This document shows positions 41,182 to 51,410 of a stretch of 64,000 nucleotides of DNA, in pieces. Within the stretch, counting starts at the first letter, position 1; each line of letters opens with the position of its first letter. This stretch comes from Treponema sp. (GTDB taxonomy: Bacteria; Spirochaetota; Spirochaetia; Treponematales; Treponemataceae): contig JAFUFU010000010.1 in the NCBI GenBank assembly GCA_017469785.1, positions 1 to 64,000 of the forward strand, given 5' to 3'. The notes under the pieces were generated by a model, which made no database searches, was not told the origin of the DNA, and saw only the letters and a list, made by a program, of their open reading frames with translations. Made by a program: the position numbers and the translations under genes.

Positions 41182-43632
41182 ATGGAAATTAATCGTCGTT
41201 TTTCCCTTGAAGTCCGCCAGGAGATGAAACGCCAGATTGAGATGGCGGGCGGAAACGAAGTTTTTTTTGCAGGTATTATAAACGCTGAGGGCGTCGTTAT
41301 TTCTGTTCAGGCGGGAAGTCGGGGAAATTCTGATTCTGTCCCTGTTAATTTTTCCTTTGCCCGGGAGGCCTCTGTTTTAATCCACAATCATCCTTCGGGA
41401 AATCTTCATCCTTCTGACGCTGACTTGATGGTGGCAAGTGATGCCTCAGAAAAGGCACAGGGCTTTTATATCGTCAACAACGACGTTAGCGAGGTTTATG
41501 TGGTCATGGAGCCGATTAAGCCTGTGGTTACGAAAAAACTTGATTGCGACGAAACGGCTCTTTATCTTTCTTCTTCCGGCCCCCTTGCGAAAATCTCCCC
41601 TTATTTTGAGGAGCGGCCCAGTCAGATTGAGCTTGTCAAAGAAATCTCTTCGGCCTTTAATGATGAGTCTGTGGGTGTTTTTGAGGCAGGAACTGGTGTC
41701 GGTAAGTCCTTTGCCTATCTTATTCCCTCCATGCTCTGGGCGATTAATAATAAAGAGCGGGTGGTGATTTCCACTGGAACCATAAATCTTCAGCAGCAGC
41801 TTTCCGAAAAAGACATCCCGCAGGCAGAAAAAATCATAGGCAAGAAGGTCAAGTCCATCCTCGTAAAGGGGCGGCAGAATTATGTCTGCCTGCGCCGCCT
41901 TTCTGAAGTCGGAAATGAGCGGGATTTGTTCAGCGATGAGACGGAAATCTTTGATAAAATCGCATCTTGGGCAAAGGAGAGCAAGACTGGCAGCAAGAGC
42001 GACTTGTCTTTTATGCCCCCGGAAAATCTCTGGCAGCGGGTAAACTCCGAGGCGGACGCCTGCATGGGAATGAGGTGCAAGTTTCGGGAAAAGTGCTTTG
42101 TCATGAAGGTTCGGAAGGAAGCGGCTGACGCGAACATTCTCGTTGTAAACCATCACATGCTTTTTGCTGACATTGAAAGCCGCATGAACGGGGCGGGCTA
42201 CGATGACACGGCGGTGCTTCCTCCTTACAAGCGAATTGTTTTTGACGAGGCCCACGGAATCGAAGACGCGGCCACGAGTTTTTTCTCAAATTCCCTGAAT
42301 CGATTCAGGATTTTAAAGCAGCTTAATCTGCTCTACCGTCAACGGAAGGCAAGTTCCACGGGTTACATTTTCACTCTTTCGGCTCTGTCAAATATCGAGG
42401 ATAAATCAGACCTCGTAAAAAGCGAAATCGAACGGGCTAAAGAGTCTATTGCAAATCTCGAGGAGAGTGCAGCGGAACTCTTGGCCCGGGAATTCAATAT
42501 TAGGCTTTTTTCAGGAAGTGCTCAGCGCTTCTCCGAGCTTATCAGAAAAATCACCGTCCTTCAAAAAAATATTGCCGCTGTCTGTGGAATTACTCGTGAA
42601 ATTATTGATGGGATTTCGGAGGATGACCTTGACGATTCTGTTATTTACGAAGCAAAAGCCGTGTTAAGACGGCTGGATTCTATGGTCGAGACGGCTCAGA
42701 ATTTCGTTTCATGGGAAGAGCATCCTGAAAACGTTTTCTGGGTGGCAGCAAAGAGGCTTCCTCCATCCATGGCAAAAAATTTTGATAATCCGTTTTATTA
42801 TGAATTCAACGAGACTCCTCTGGATATCGCGTCCCTAATGAACAAGGGCGTTTATGAACCGATGAAAAGTATTGTCTGCACATCGGCAACGCTTTCAATC
42901 AGCAGGACTTTTGATTTCTGGAAAAAGCGGGTAGGAATAAACTTCATTGAAAAAGAGCGGGTAAAAAGCGGTGAATTCCTTTCTCCTTTCCCTTATGAAA
43001 AGAATATGGTTTTCGCAGTCCCCAGTGATGCTCCATTCCCTGACAGCGAGAATTTTCAGGCTTTCGTTGAGAATGCCCTTGTCCAGATGATAGAGGCTGC
43101 CGGCGGGAAAACACTGGTACTCTTTACGGCCTATGATTCCCTTCGCCATGCCTGCGATACAGTACGTACAAGACTCCGTTCCTCAGGAATAACTGTTTTG
43201 AAGCAGGGGGATGATGACCGCTTCAGGCTTCTGTCCCAGTTCAAGGACGAGGTGACGAGTTGCCTTTTTGCCACTGATTCTTTCTGGGAAGGCGTTGACG
43301 TCCCTGGTGAATCCCTTTCTCTTGTAATCATCGTGAAAATGCCTTTCGGAGTGCCTTCTGACCCTGTATTTGCGGCCCGCAGTGAGGAAATTTCAAAGAA
43401 AGGTGGTTTTCCCTTTATGGAGCTGAGCGTGCCTCAGGCCGTCATAAAATTCCGGCAGGGCTTCGGCCGCCTTATTCGCAGAGGTGACGATAGGGGAGCG
43501 GTTGTGGCATTGGACAGGCGCATCATCGAAAAATCCTACGGAAGAATGTTTACCCAAAGTATCCCCGAAACACCTCTTGTCTACAAGCCGCTCTCGGAAG
43601 TAATTTCCGAAGTCAGAAAGTATTGTAAATAG
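41182..43632 (+). CDS. JAMM/RadC-like domain fused to a DinG-type helicase
   Basis: 816 aa. Residues 1-105 hold an MPN/JAMM-like domain with the zinc motif HNHPSGNLHPSDAD near 70, as in RadC. The rest is an XPD/DinG superfamily 2 helicase: AGTGVGKSFAYLIP (Walker A near 170), four cysteines at about 236, 294, 299 and 305 (CMGMRCKFREKC) for a 4Fe-4S cluster, FDEAHG near 353, CTSATLS, and the motif VI-like FRQGFGRLIRR. A zinc hydrolase plus Fe-S helicase on one chain suggests a repair function. The start at 41182 has an AGGA site; earlier ATGs are less well placed. Confidence 0.92.
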   Translation: MEINRRFSLEVRQEMKRQIEMAGGNEVFFAGIINAEGVVISVQAGSRGNSDSVPVNFSFAREASVLIHNHPSGNLHPSDADLMVASDASEKAQGFYIVNNDVSEVYVVMEPIKPVVTKKLDCDETALYLSSSGPLAKISPYFEERPSQIELVKEISSAFNDESVGVFEAGTGVGKSFAYLIPSMLWAINNKERVVISTGTINLQQQLSEKDIPQAEKIIGKKVKSILVKGRQNYVCLRRLSEVGNERDLFSDETEIFDKIASWAKESKTGSKSDLSFMPPENLWQRVNSEADACMGMRCKFREKCFVMKVRKEAADANILVVNHHMLFADIESRMNGAGYDDTAVLPPYKRIVFDEAHGIEDAATSFFSNSLNRFRILKQLNLLYRQRKASSTGYIFTLSALSNIEDKSDLVKSEIERAKESIANLEESAAELLAREFNIRLFSGSAQRFSELIRKITVLQKNIAAVCGITREIIDGISEDDLDDSVIYEAKAVLRRLDSMVETAQNFVSWEEHPENVFWVAAKRLPPSMAKNFDNPFYYEFNETPLDIASLMNKGVYEPMKSIVCTSATLSISRTFDFWKKRVGINFIEKERVKSGEFLSPFPYEKNMVFAVPSDAPFPDSENFQAFVENALVQMIEAAGGKTLVLFTAYDSLRHACDTVRTRLRSSGITVLKQGDDDRFRLLSQFKDEVTSCLFATDSFWEGVDVPGESLSLVIIVKMPFGVPSDPVFAARSEEISKKGGFPFMELSVPQAVIKFRQGFGRLIRRGDDRGAVVALDRRIIEKSYGRMFTQSIPETPLVYKPLSEVISEVRKYCK

Positions 43633-43712
43633 TGCAGGTAAAAGGATTCGTTTGTTGCCACGTGTTTTGTTTTGAATCTTTGGATTTCTTTTAAAATTAT
43701 TTATATTTAAAC

Positions 43713-43741
43713 AAAAAAAAACTTGCCCGTAAAGCAAGTTT
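43713..43741 (-). terminator. Terminator of the tRNA unit
   Basis: Minus strand AACTTGC, loop, GCAAGTT and a T run immediately after tRNA-Pro. Confidence 0.8.
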
Positions 43742-43746
43742 ATTAG

Positions 43747-43819
43747 TCGGGATGACAGGATTCGAACCTGCGACATCTTGGTCCCAAACCAAGCGCGCTA
43801 CCAGCTGCGCTACATCCCG
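43747..43819 (-). tRNA. tRNA-Pro (anticodon TGG)
   Basis: 73-nt cloverleaf. Acceptor CGGGATG/CATCCCG, anticodon stem CTTGG/CCAAG with loop TTTGGGA, T-loop GTTCGAATCC. The discriminator is A; CCA is not encoded. Confidence 0.97.
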
Positions 43820-43824
43820 GAGAG

Positions 43825-43897
43825 TGGGCAGTGAGAGACTCGAACTCCCGACAACCTGGGTGTAAACCAGGGGCTCTACCAACTGAGCTAACTGCCC
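43825..43897 (-). tRNA. tRNA-Val (anticodon TAC)
   Basis: 73-nt cloverleaf. Acceptor GGGCAGT/ACTGCCC, anticodon stem CCTGG/CCAGG with loop TTTACAC, T-loop GTTCGAGTC. CCA is not encoded. It is 5 nt from tRNA-Pro, probably the same transcript. Confidence 0.97.
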
Positions 43898-44007
43898 GAA
43901 TGTGTTTCACAATGTTTCAATACTATATCAGAGAAACTAAAAAGAATCAAGTGCTTGTAGGGAATAAAATGAATTTTTTTCAAATTTTCATGAATTAATT
44001 TCTGAGT

Positions 44008-44058
44008 AAAAAAAAATCCCCATTTCTTCAAAGTGCACTCATGAAGAAAAGGGGATTT
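44008..44058 (-). terminator. Terminator of the zinc-ribbon gene
   Basis: Minus strand AAATCCCC-TTTCTTCA paired with TGAAGAAA-GGGGATTT, then a T run; 23 nt after the stop of the small gene. Confidence 0.85.
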
Positions 44059-44080
44059 TATGTCTGCAAGATTCCAATTA

Positions 44081-44251
44081 TTATCTGAAATCTTTTGGTC
44101 GTCGCTCAACGCGTTTGCATTTCTGGCATTCGGCGTAGTTCTTGAGTCTGCCGTTTTCGAGCTTTGTTTTCATTTCGACTTCGCCACCGCATGTGCAGTT
44201 GAATTTCTGTGTTGCAACGGTAGTACGAGAGTTCTTTGATGCACCAGCCAT
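44081..44251 (-). CDS. Small zinc-ribbon protein
   Basis: 56 aa, MAGASKNSRTTVATQKFNCT at the start, with zinc ligands CTCGG and CQKCKR and a basic tail (ERRPKDFR). Size, charge and ligand spacing recall ribosomal L33-like zinc ribbons, but the match is not close enough to name it. The start has a GGGAGG site; a longer form from 44296 would include the promoter region. It lies between tRNA genes and the ATPase operon. Confidence 0.75.
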   Translation of the reverse strand: MAGASKNSRTTVATQKFNCTCGGEVEMKTKLENGRLKNYAECQKCKRVERRPKDFR

Positions 44252-44384
44252 TTCTAGCCTCCCTATAGATAATCGATTATTTACATATATTAGCAAATCT
44301 GAAAAAGACTGTCAATATTTTAATATCGCTTCGGTATGGACTGCGAACTTTTATAAATGTCTAATCGTTTTTTTCTGAATTTAT

Positions 44385-44412
44385 TTGCAATTCATGAAAA
44401 ATGGATTATAAT
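44385..44412 (+). promoter_or_regulatory. Promoter of the V-type ATPase operon
   Basis: TTGCAA (44385-44390), 16-bp spacer, TATAAT (44407-44412). The leader is about 30 nt with a GAGAGG site before the first ATG. Confidence 0.75.
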
Positions 44413-44449
44413 TTAAGAATAATTTATCTTATAAATAAGAGAGGTTTGC

Positions 44450-45067
44450 ATGGACATCCAGGTACAGGATTTAATCGAAAAGATTAAAAAAGACGGTGTC
44501 GCTGCTGCCGAAAAATCTGCTTCTGAAGTAAAAGCTCAGGCTCAATCTGAGGCTGAGAGAATCATCGCAAATGCGAAAGAAGAAGCTGATAAAATCATCA
44601 AAGCAGCAAAAGATGAAACAGCGCGAATGGAAAAGGCAAGCGAAGACGCAATTCGTCAGGCTAGCCGGAACCTCGTGCTCTCATTTAGAGACAGCATCAC
44701 AAAGGAACTTTCTGCAATCATCACCGCAGAATCAGAAAAAGCTTATTCTTCTGACTTGCTCTCAAAACTCATCCCGGAAACGGTTAAGGCTTGGACGGCA
44801 AATACAGAGGCAAGCGAAGTCTCCGTTCTTCTGAACGAAAAAGATTTGAAAGCTCTGGAATCAAATCTTAAAGCAGCCCTCAAAGCCGAAATCTCAAAAG
44901 GTCTCACGCTCAAGGTTGACTCTTCAATCAATTCTGGATTCCGTGTCGGCGTAAAAGACGGTGCGGCTTTCTACGACTTCTCTGCGGAAGCTGTCGCTGA
45001 GCTTTTCAGCGCATATTTGAATCCGCGGGTTGCCAGCATCATGAAAGAAGCTGCTAAATCTGAGTAG
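44450..45067 (+). CDS. atpE: V-type ATPase subunit E
   Basis: 205 aa. Long N-terminal helix rich in Ala, Glu and Lys (residues 10-85), the peripheral-stalk coiled coil, and a C-terminal globular domain with VDSSINSGFRVGVKDGAAFYDFS. First gene of the operon, as in other spirochaetes. Confidence 0.92.
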   Translation: MDIQVQDLIEKIKKDGVAAAEKSASEVKAQAQSEAERIIANAKEEADKIIKAAKDETARMEKASEDAIRQASRNLVLSFRDSITKELSAIITAESEKAYSSDLLSKLIPETVKAWTANTEASEVSVLLNEKDLKALESNLKAALKAEISKGLTLKVDSSINSGFRVGVKDGAAFYDFSAEAVAELFSAYLNPRVASIMKEAAKSE

Positions 45068-45085
45068 GATAAACGGGGGTAGAGT

Positions 45086-45625
45086 ATGAGTAATCAATAT
45101 TACCTTGTATCCCAGCTTCCCGGCTTTACGGTGAGCGATGATAAGGCGGTTCCAATTACTTATGAATACTATTACGACCTCTGTTCACGCTTTCTTAGCA
45201 AAAACGAAATGAAGATTCTTGACGGTCTTTCTTTGGAACCACCGCTGGAAGATTCAAAAACTGGCTCGTCATTCGTTGACACTTGGAATTACAAGGAAAA
45301 GAGCCTCCGTCTGGCCCTGGCTCAAATTCGTGCCCTCCGCATGAAAAAGAAGTTCAGCGCCGGCAATGAGTCGATTGCTCCTGACGCGGTTCAGGCGGCA
45401 CGCACTGCGAGCGGTATGGACAGTCCTTTGGCTGCCGAGCAATACCTCAACCAGTACAGGCTCACTGTTATTGAAAGCATGCGTCCGACAGATGGATTTT
45501 CACTTGATGCCGTCTTCAGTTACGGTCTCAAGCTCAAGCTTGCCACCCGAATGAAAAAGTTCGACGAGGCAAACGGTTTGGCTTCTTACAAGAAGATTTA
45601 TACAAGAATTCTTGAAGATAAATAG
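45086..45625 (+). CDS. DUF2764-family V-ATPase-associated protein
   Basis: 179 aa, starting MSNQYYLVSQLPGF. The position between E and A, where other bacteria have subunits C and F, and the helical composition match the DUF2764 family found in spirochaete and Bacteroidetes V-ATPase operons. It may take the place of subunit C as rotor-to-membrane linker; this is inference from position. Confidence 0.87.
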   Translation: MSNQYYLVSQLPGFTVSDDKAVPITYEYYYDLCSRFLSKNEMKILDGLSLEPPLEDSKTGSSFVDTWNYKEKSLRLALAQIRALRMKKKFSAGNESIAPDAVQAARTASGMDSPLAAEQYLNQYRLTVIESMRPTDGFSLDAVFSYGLKLKLATRMKKFDEANGLASYKKIYTRILEDK

Positions 45626-45653
45626 TCTTGAAGATTTATAGATGGAGAATTAA

Positions 45654-47417
45654 ATGACGGATACAAAAGGAAAGGTAGTCGGAGTTAATGGAAACATGGT
45701 TTCTGTCGAATTTGACGGAAATGTTTCTATGAACGAAGTTGCCTATGTTAAAGTTGAGGACTCAAGCTTAAAGAGCGAAGTTATCCGTATCCGCGGAAAT
45801 GTAGCTCAGCTTCAGGTCTACGAAATGACAAAAGGAATCAAGGCGGGGGATGTCGTTGAATTCACAGGCGACCTTCTTTCTGCCGAGCTTGGTCCAGGTC
45901 TTTTGGGACAGGTTTATGATGGTTTGCAGAACCCTCTTCCTTTGCTTGCCGAAAAGGCAGGCTGGTTCCTTGAGAAGGGTATTTATGTTGACCCTCTCGA
46001 CAAAGAAAAACAGTGGGAATTCACACCGACTGCAAAAGTTGGCGACGTTCTCAAAGCCGGAGAATATGTGGGAACTGTTCCGGAAGGACCTTTCACCCAC
46101 AAAATCTTCGTGCCATTCTATCTGCTTGGCACATACACGGTAAAATCTATCAAAGAAAAGGGTTCTTACACCCTCAAAGACAAGATTGCCGTTCTCACCG
46201 ACGAAAAGGGCAACGATGTTGAAATCGGTCTCTCATTCAAATGGCCGGTCAAACGTGCCGTAAACTGCTATGCAGAGCGCCTGGCTCCAACAGAGACAAT
46301 GGTCACAAAAGTCCGACTTATCGATACTTTCTTCCCTGTTGCACGAGGCGGTACATATTGTATCCCGGGTCCATTCGGTGCCGGTAAAACAGTATTGCAG
46401 CACACCACTTCAAAATACGCTGACGTTGACATCGTAATCATCGCGGCTTGTGGTGAGCGAGCAGGTGAGGTCGTCGAGACTTTGACTGAGTTCCCTGAAC
46501 TCAAAGACCCGAAAACAGGCAAATCTTTGATGGAGCGAACAATCATCATTTGTAACACTTCATCAATGCCGGTCGCTTCACGAGAAGCTTCGGTTTACAC
46601 ATCGGTAACACTGGCTGAATACTACCGACAGATGGGCTTGAATGTCCTTCTTCTTGCTGACTCAACATCCCGCTGGGCACAGGCTTTGCGAGAAATGTCA
46701 GGCCGCTTGGAAGAGATTCCTGGCGAGGAAGCTTTCCCGGCTTACATGGAGTCTTACATCGCAGCATTCTACGAGCGCGCCGGTCAGGTTCGTTTGAGCG
46801 ACGGAAGCAAAGGCTCTGTCACAATCGGCGGTACAGTTTCTCCTGCTGGCGGTAACTTCGAGGAACCTGTCACACAGGCAACTCTTAAGGTCGTCGGAGC
46901 CTTCCACGGTCTTAGCCGCGCCCGATCAGACGCACGAAAATATCCTGCAATCGACCCGATTCAGTCTTGGTCAAAATACCACGGTATCATCGCTCAGGAC
47001 AAAGTTGACTTCTGTTTCAATGTCCTCAAAAAGGGCGTAGACGTAGGCTCAATGATGAAGGTCGTCGGTGAGGAAGGTACGTCTCTTGATGACTACCTCG
47101 TATATCTTAAGGAAGAGATGCTTGATGCGGTTTACTTCCAGCAGAACTCATTCGACGCAATCGACGCTAACGCAACGGTTGAGCGACAGAAATACGATCT
47201 TGACAAGCTGATCAAGATTCTCGGTTCTGATTTTACACTTTCAGACAAGGATGAAGCCCGAACTTACTTCAACCAGCTCCGCCAGAAGTTCCTCGACTGG
47301 AACTACACTGAGTTTGAGAGCGATGACTTCAAGAAACTCGAAAAAGAAATCGATGATTTGTATGCTTCAAAATCAGGCAAACTGAACGCAGAAGCAGAGA
47401 ATCTTCTCAAAGCATAG
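45654..47417 (+). CDS. atpA: V-type ATPase catalytic subunit A
   Basis: 587 aa. Beta-barrel N-terminus, the non-homologous bulge of V-type A subunits (about 115-190), P-loop GPFGAGKTVLQ near 240, catalytic GERAGEVVE region and SRWAQALREMSGRLEEIPGE. Full length. Hydrolyses ATP or is driven by ion flow in the V1 head. It shares the operon's high-expression codon bias. Confidence 0.97.
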   Translation: MTDTKGKVVGVNGNMVSVEFDGNVSMNEVAYVKVEDSSLKSEVIRIRGNVAQLQVYEMTKGIKAGDVVEFTGDLLSAELGPGLLGQVYDGLQNPLPLLAEKAGWFLEKGIYVDPLDKEKQWEFTPTAKVGDVLKAGEYVGTVPEGPFTHKIFVPFYLLGTYTVKSIKEKGSYTLKDKIAVLTDEKGNDVEIGLSFKWPVKRAVNCYAERLAPTETMVTKVRLIDTFFPVARGGTYCIPGPFGAGKTVLQHTTSKYADVDIVIIAACGERAGEVVETLTEFPELKDPKTGKSLMERTIIICNTSSMPVASREASVYTSVTLAEYYRQMGLNVLLLADSTSRWAQALREMSGRLEEIPGEEAFPAYMESYIAAFYERAGQVRLSDGSKGSVTIGGTVSPAGGNFEEPVTQATLKVVGAFHGLSRARSDARKYPAIDPIQSWSKYHGIIAQDKVDFCFNVLKKGVDVGSMMKVVGEEGTSLDDYLVYLKEEMLDAVYFQQNSFDAIDANATVERQKYDLDKLIKILGSDFTLSDKDEARTYFNQLRQKFLDWNYTEFESDDFKKLEKEIDDLYASKSGKLNAEAENLLKA

Positions 47418-47433
47418 GGGACGGTGAATAGAT

Positions 47434-48729
47434 ATGAATAAGGTATACAATAAAATCGAATCTATTACAGGTTCCGTAATTACAGTAAAAGCAGAGGGCG
47501 TTAAATACAACGAACTTGCAGAAATCACCACACGGTTCGGAAAATCTCTCGCTGAGGTCAACAAAATCGACGGTGACACAGTTTCACTGCAGGTTTTCGC
47601 AGGCGGACGAGGTGTCTCTACAGGTGACCAGATCCGCTTCCTCGGAAACGAAATGCGCGTTTCTTTCGGCGACGATTTGATGGGACGAATCTTCAACGGT
47701 TCGGGTGAGCCTCGCGACAACGGACCGGCTCTTACAGAGAACATGAAGCCAATCGGCGGTCCTTCTGTAAACCCTTCAAAGCGTATCCTCGCTGAGCGAA
47801 TGATGCGTACCAACATTCCGATGATTGATATGTTCAACACTCTGGTCGTTTCTCAGAAACTTCCAATCTTCTCTATCTCCGGTGAACCTTATAACCAGCT
47901 CCTTGCACGAATCGCTATGCAGGCTGAGGCTGATGTAATCGTTCTCGGCGGTATGGGTCTTAAATACGACGACTTCCTTTACTTCAAGAAGACTCTGGAA
48001 GACGGCGGCTCTTTGAGCAAGACAGTCATGTTCATCCACACGGCTGCTGACCCAACCGTAGAATGTATCAAAATCCCTGATATGTCTCTGGCAGTAGCAG
48101 AGCAGTTCGCCTTGCAGAACAAGGACGTTCTCGTTCTTCTTACCGACATGACTTCTTATGCAGACGCCATGAAGGAAATCGCTATCACACAGGAGCAGGT
48201 TCCTTCAAACCGTGGTTATCCTGGAGACCTTTACTCACAGCTGGCTGCCCGCTACGAAAAGGCAGTTGACTTCAAGGGTAGCGGCTCAGTAACAGTTCTT
48301 GCTGTAACAACAATGCCTGGCGACGACGTTACTCACCCGGTTCCGGATAACACTGGTTACATCACCGAAGGTCAGTATTATCTTAAGGGCGGCCGTATCG
48401 AGCCATTCGGTTCTCTTTCACGACTCAAGCAGAACGTAAACGGCAAGACTCGTAAAGATCACCGTGCCCTCATGGACGCTATGATTCGTCTTTATTCTTC
48501 TTATAAAGACACCCTGGAAAAGAAATCAATGGGCTTCATGATGAGTAAGTGGGACGAAAAGCTCCTTAAATACGGTGAAATGTTCGAGAAAGAGATGATG
48601 GACTTGTCCGTCAACATTTCTCTTGAAGGCGCTCTTGATCTTGGTTGGAAAATCCTCGCTGATTGTTTCGACAAAGACGAGACGGGTATTAAGTCTGAAT
48701 TGATTAGCGAATTCTGGCCGAATAAATAG
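47434..48729 (+). CDS. atpB: V-type ATPase regulatory subunit B
   Basis: 431 aa. Homologous to A but lacking a P-loop. Family stretches: [55 protein letters not shown] and [11 protein letters not shown]. 16 nt after atpA. Confidence 0.97.
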   Translation: MNKVYNKIESITGSVITVKAEGVKYNELAEITTRFGKSLAEVNKIDGDTVSLQVFAGGRGVSTGDQIRFLGNEMRVSFGDDLMGRIFNGSGEPRDNGPALTENMKPIGGPSVNPSKRILAERMMRTNIPMIDMFNTLVVSQKLPIFSISGEPYNQLLARIAMQAEADVIVLGGMGLKYDDFLYFKKTLEDGGSLSKTVMFIHTAADPTVECIKIPDMSLAVAEQFALQNKDVLVLLTDMTSYADAMKEIAITQEQVPSNRGYPGDLYSQLAARYEKAVDFKGSGSVTVLAVTTMPGDDVTHPVPDNTGYITEGQYYLKGGRIEPFGSLSRLKQNVNGKTRKDHRALMDAMIRLYSSYKDTLEKKSMGFMMSKWDEKLLKYGEMFEKEMMDLSVNISLEGALDLGWKILADCFDKDETGIKSELISEFWPNK

Positions 48730-48747
48730 TTTTGCGGAGTAGATTGC

Positions 48748-49398
48748 ATGGCAAAAATTAAGCTGACTAAAAATGAACAGAAAGCTCAGAAAGACGCGCT
48801 GAAAATGTACCAGCGTTATCTTCCTACGCTTACGCTCAAAAAACAGCAGCTTCAATCTGAAATCAGAACTATCGAGCAGAAGGCAAACGAAGTCCGTGCA
48901 CAGCGGGTCGCCCTTGAACAGGAGTTTAAGGTCTGGATCAGCGTGTTCGGCGAAGAAGAGGCCTTCAAGCCCGGCATGGTTACTGTCCGCAATATAAAGA
49001 AAGGTGTCGGCAACATAGCCGGCGTTACGATTCCAGTGTATGAGGGAGCCGAATTCGGGCGGGGTGACTACGATTTGTATGAGACACCGCTCTGGATTGA
49101 CTTGGCTGCCGACCGCATGGAAAAGGCACTTTCTTTAGATTTGGAAGCCAGCGTTCTTGATGAGCAGGTAAGGCTGCTTTCTCAGGAACTGCGCACTACA
49201 AGCCAGCGCGTAAACCTCTTTGAGAAGGTTAAGATTCCTGAGGCAAAGGCAAACATCAAAAAGATTTCGGTTTATCTTGGCGACCAGCAGGTTAGTGCGG
49301 TTGTAATCTCTAAGGTCTCTAAAAAGAAGATTGATCAGAGAAATGCTGCTGCCGCTGCCGCTAAGATTGCCGAAGAAGCAAAGGGGGCTCGCTCATGA
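48748..49398 (+). CDS. atpD: V-type ATPase subunit D (central shaft)
   Basis: 216 aa, mostly coiled coil: KLTKNEQKAQKDALKMYQRY at the N-terminus, and KVKIPEAKANIKKISVYLGD near the C-terminus, typical of the shaft. The stop overlaps the next gene by 4 nt. Confidence 0.94.
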   Translation: MAKIKLTKNEQKAQKDALKMYQRYLPTLTLKKQQLQSEIRTIEQKANEVRAQRVALEQEFKVWISVFGEEEAFKPGMVTVRNIKKGVGNIAGVTIPVYEGAEFGRGDYDLYETPLWIDLAADRMEKALSLDLEASVLDEQVRLLSQELRTTSQRVNLFEKVKIPEAKANIKKISVYLGDQQVSAVVISKVSKKKIDQRNAAAAAAKIAEEAKGARS

Positions 49399-51323
49399 TA
49401 GTCCCAATGAAAAAAATCTCCCTTGTTGTTCTAGAAAATGAGCGCAAGGAAGCATTAAAGGCATTGCGAAAGCTTGGCGTTCTTCATGTCGAGGAAGTCC
49501 AGGGTTCAAGTGAGGAGCTTGCTTCTTACAAAGACCAGAATTCCAAGATTGAGAAGGCTCTGGCCATTCTCACGGAAATCAAGCTGGGCAAAAAAGAAAC
49601 GCCCAAGCAGACTCTCGTGGGAAAAGAAGCTGCTTTCGACATCGCAAAGAATATTCTCGCCCTCACAGATGAAAAGAAATCTTGCTTTGACCGCATCACC
49701 AATGATTCGGTTGAGCTTGAGCGATTCGCAAAGTGGGGTGGAGTAAACCCGGCGGATTTTGCCGAGCTTTCAGAAGAGAATATTCATCTCGCTTTGTATG
49801 AAATTCCGTCAGACAAATACGCTCTGATTGGAGAAGAAGCAAAGACCGTGATTGTCTCAAAAGACAAGTCGCAGACAAGATTCGTTTTGGTAAGCGAAAA
49901 GCCTTTCGTCGTCAATGAGCGACCGGAAGGGCTTCCTGCCGAAGCATATCAGGTCGTGCTTCCCCGCATTTCAACAGATGCCTTAAAGAAGGAAATTTCT
50001 GATTCAAAGGCACGCATTGCTGAAATCGAAAATGAGATTAAGGCAAGCGTCCAGTACAAGAACGCGCTCAAAGATTCTGTCAGCGTTATCGCAAAGGACA
50101 TTGAGCTTGAAAATTTGTATTCGGGCATGGGAATCGAAGAAAATCTGTCTTGGATTACAGGCTTCGTTCCTGTGGATTCAATGGCAAAATTCGAGTCTTT
50201 CGCAAAAGAACAGAAATGGGCTTTTGCCTCAAGCGACCCAAGCGACGATGATGCCGTTCCGACAAAACTCAAGAACAACAAGCTCGTAAGTTTGATTTAT
50301 CCGCTTACGGACTTCTTGGGAACTGTTCCTGGCTATCACGAATACGATATTTCAGGCTGGTTCCTGGCTTTCTTCACAATCTTCTTCGGAATGATTTTCG
50401 GAGACGGTGGATACGGTGCATTGGTCACTGCCGTCGCGCTTATCTTCATTTTGAAGAGCGTTTTCGGTGGCAAAAAAGTTTCTCCGATGCTTGGTCTTGT
50501 CCTTCTTTTGGGCGTGGCTACCATGGTTTGGGGTGCTGTTACTTGCACTTGGTTCGGCTTAAAGCCAGAGCAGCTTCCTGACTGGATTGTCTCGCTCTCG
50601 GTTCCGCCGATTTCAAATGCCTACGAGAATGTTCAGTGGCTTCCTTTCTGGACAACTGACGCCTCGGCTGGCACGCTTAATACGGCTCAAAACCTTCAGA
50701 TTTTCTGTTTCACTCTGGCTCTTATCCAGCTTTGTGTGGCACATCTTAAGGGAATGGGGCGATACATCAAGGACAAAGCTCACCGGCTTAAATTCTTGGG
50801 TGAATTCGGTTCATTCGTGCAGCTTATCGGTATGTACTGGGTCGTACTTTCTATGGTCGTTGACGGAAATGTCTTCCCCCTTATGGGCGGAGATGTTTAC
50901 GGTCTTCCCTGGGGAACGATTTCAATCGCGATGGTCGGCGGTGGATTTGCATTCAGCTTCGTTTTCGCAAACTACGAAGGAAGCGTCGCTAAGTCAATCC
51001 TTGAGAGCGTAAAGAACATCATCTCGGTTTTGCTGGGAGTTGTTAACGTATTCTCGGACATCGTCTCATACATCCGATTGTGGGCTGTAGGTCTGGCAGG
51101 AGCCGCAATTTCAGGCACGGTAAACACATTCGCAGGTCCTTTGGTAGGTCACGCGGCTTTGTTCATCGTCCTTATCGTATTGCTTGTTTTTGGTCATGGC
51201 TTGAACATGATTTTGAACTTGCTTTCGGTCATAGTCCACGGCGTTCGTTTGAACACCCTTGAGTTCTCAAATCACTTGGGAATGAGTTGGGCTGGCTTTA
51301 AGTATGAACCGCTCAAAGAGTAG
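49395..51323 (+). CDS. atpI: V-type ATPase membrane subunit I
   Basis: 642 aa. Cytoplasmic N-terminal half with coiled coils (residues 1-300) and a C-terminal membrane half with about seven helices, including IFFGMIFGDGGYGALVT and SYIRLWAVGLAGAAISGTVN, which carries the ion half-channel arginine. Overlaps atpD by 4 nt (ATGA). Confidence 0.96.
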   Translation: MIVPMKKISLVVLENERKEALKALRKLGVLHVEEVQGSSEELASYKDQNSKIEKALAILTEIKLGKKETPKQTLVGKEAAFDIAKNILALTDEKKSCFDRITNDSVELERFAKWGGVNPADFAELSEENIHLALYEIPSDKYALIGEEAKTVIVSKDKSQTRFVLVSEKPFVVNERPEGLPAEAYQVVLPRISTDALKKEISDSKARIAEIENEIKASVQYKNALKDSVSVIAKDIELENLYSGMGIEENLSWITGFVPVDSMAKFESFAKEQKWAFASSDPSDDDAVPTKLKNNKLVSLIYPLTDFLGTVPGYHEYDISGWFLAFFTIFFGMIFGDGGYGALVTAVALIFILKSVFGGKKVSPMLGLVLLLGVATMVWGAVTCTWFGLKPEQLPDWIVSLSVPPISNAYENVQWLPFWTTDASAGTLNTAQNLQIFCFTLALIQLCVAHLKGMGRYIKDKAHRLKFLGEFGSFVQLIGMYWVVLSMVVDGNVFPLMGGDVYGLPWGTISIAMVGGGFAFSFVFANYEGSVAKSILESVKNIISVLLGVVNVFSDIVSYIRLWAVGLAGAAISGTVNTFAGPLVGHAALFIVLIVLLVFGHGLNMILNLLSVIVHGVRLNTLEFSNHLGMSWAGFKYEPLKE

Positions 51324-51410
51324 GGCGATTTATATAGAATAAAAAGTGATTTTGCTTTTTGATTGAGGCATAATCACAGCAAAAAGAAAATTCTTTCATA
51401 GGAGAAAAAT

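Noticed and set aside
43697..43882. Minus-strand open frame of 61 codons
   Set aside because: It is a read-through of the two tRNA genes.
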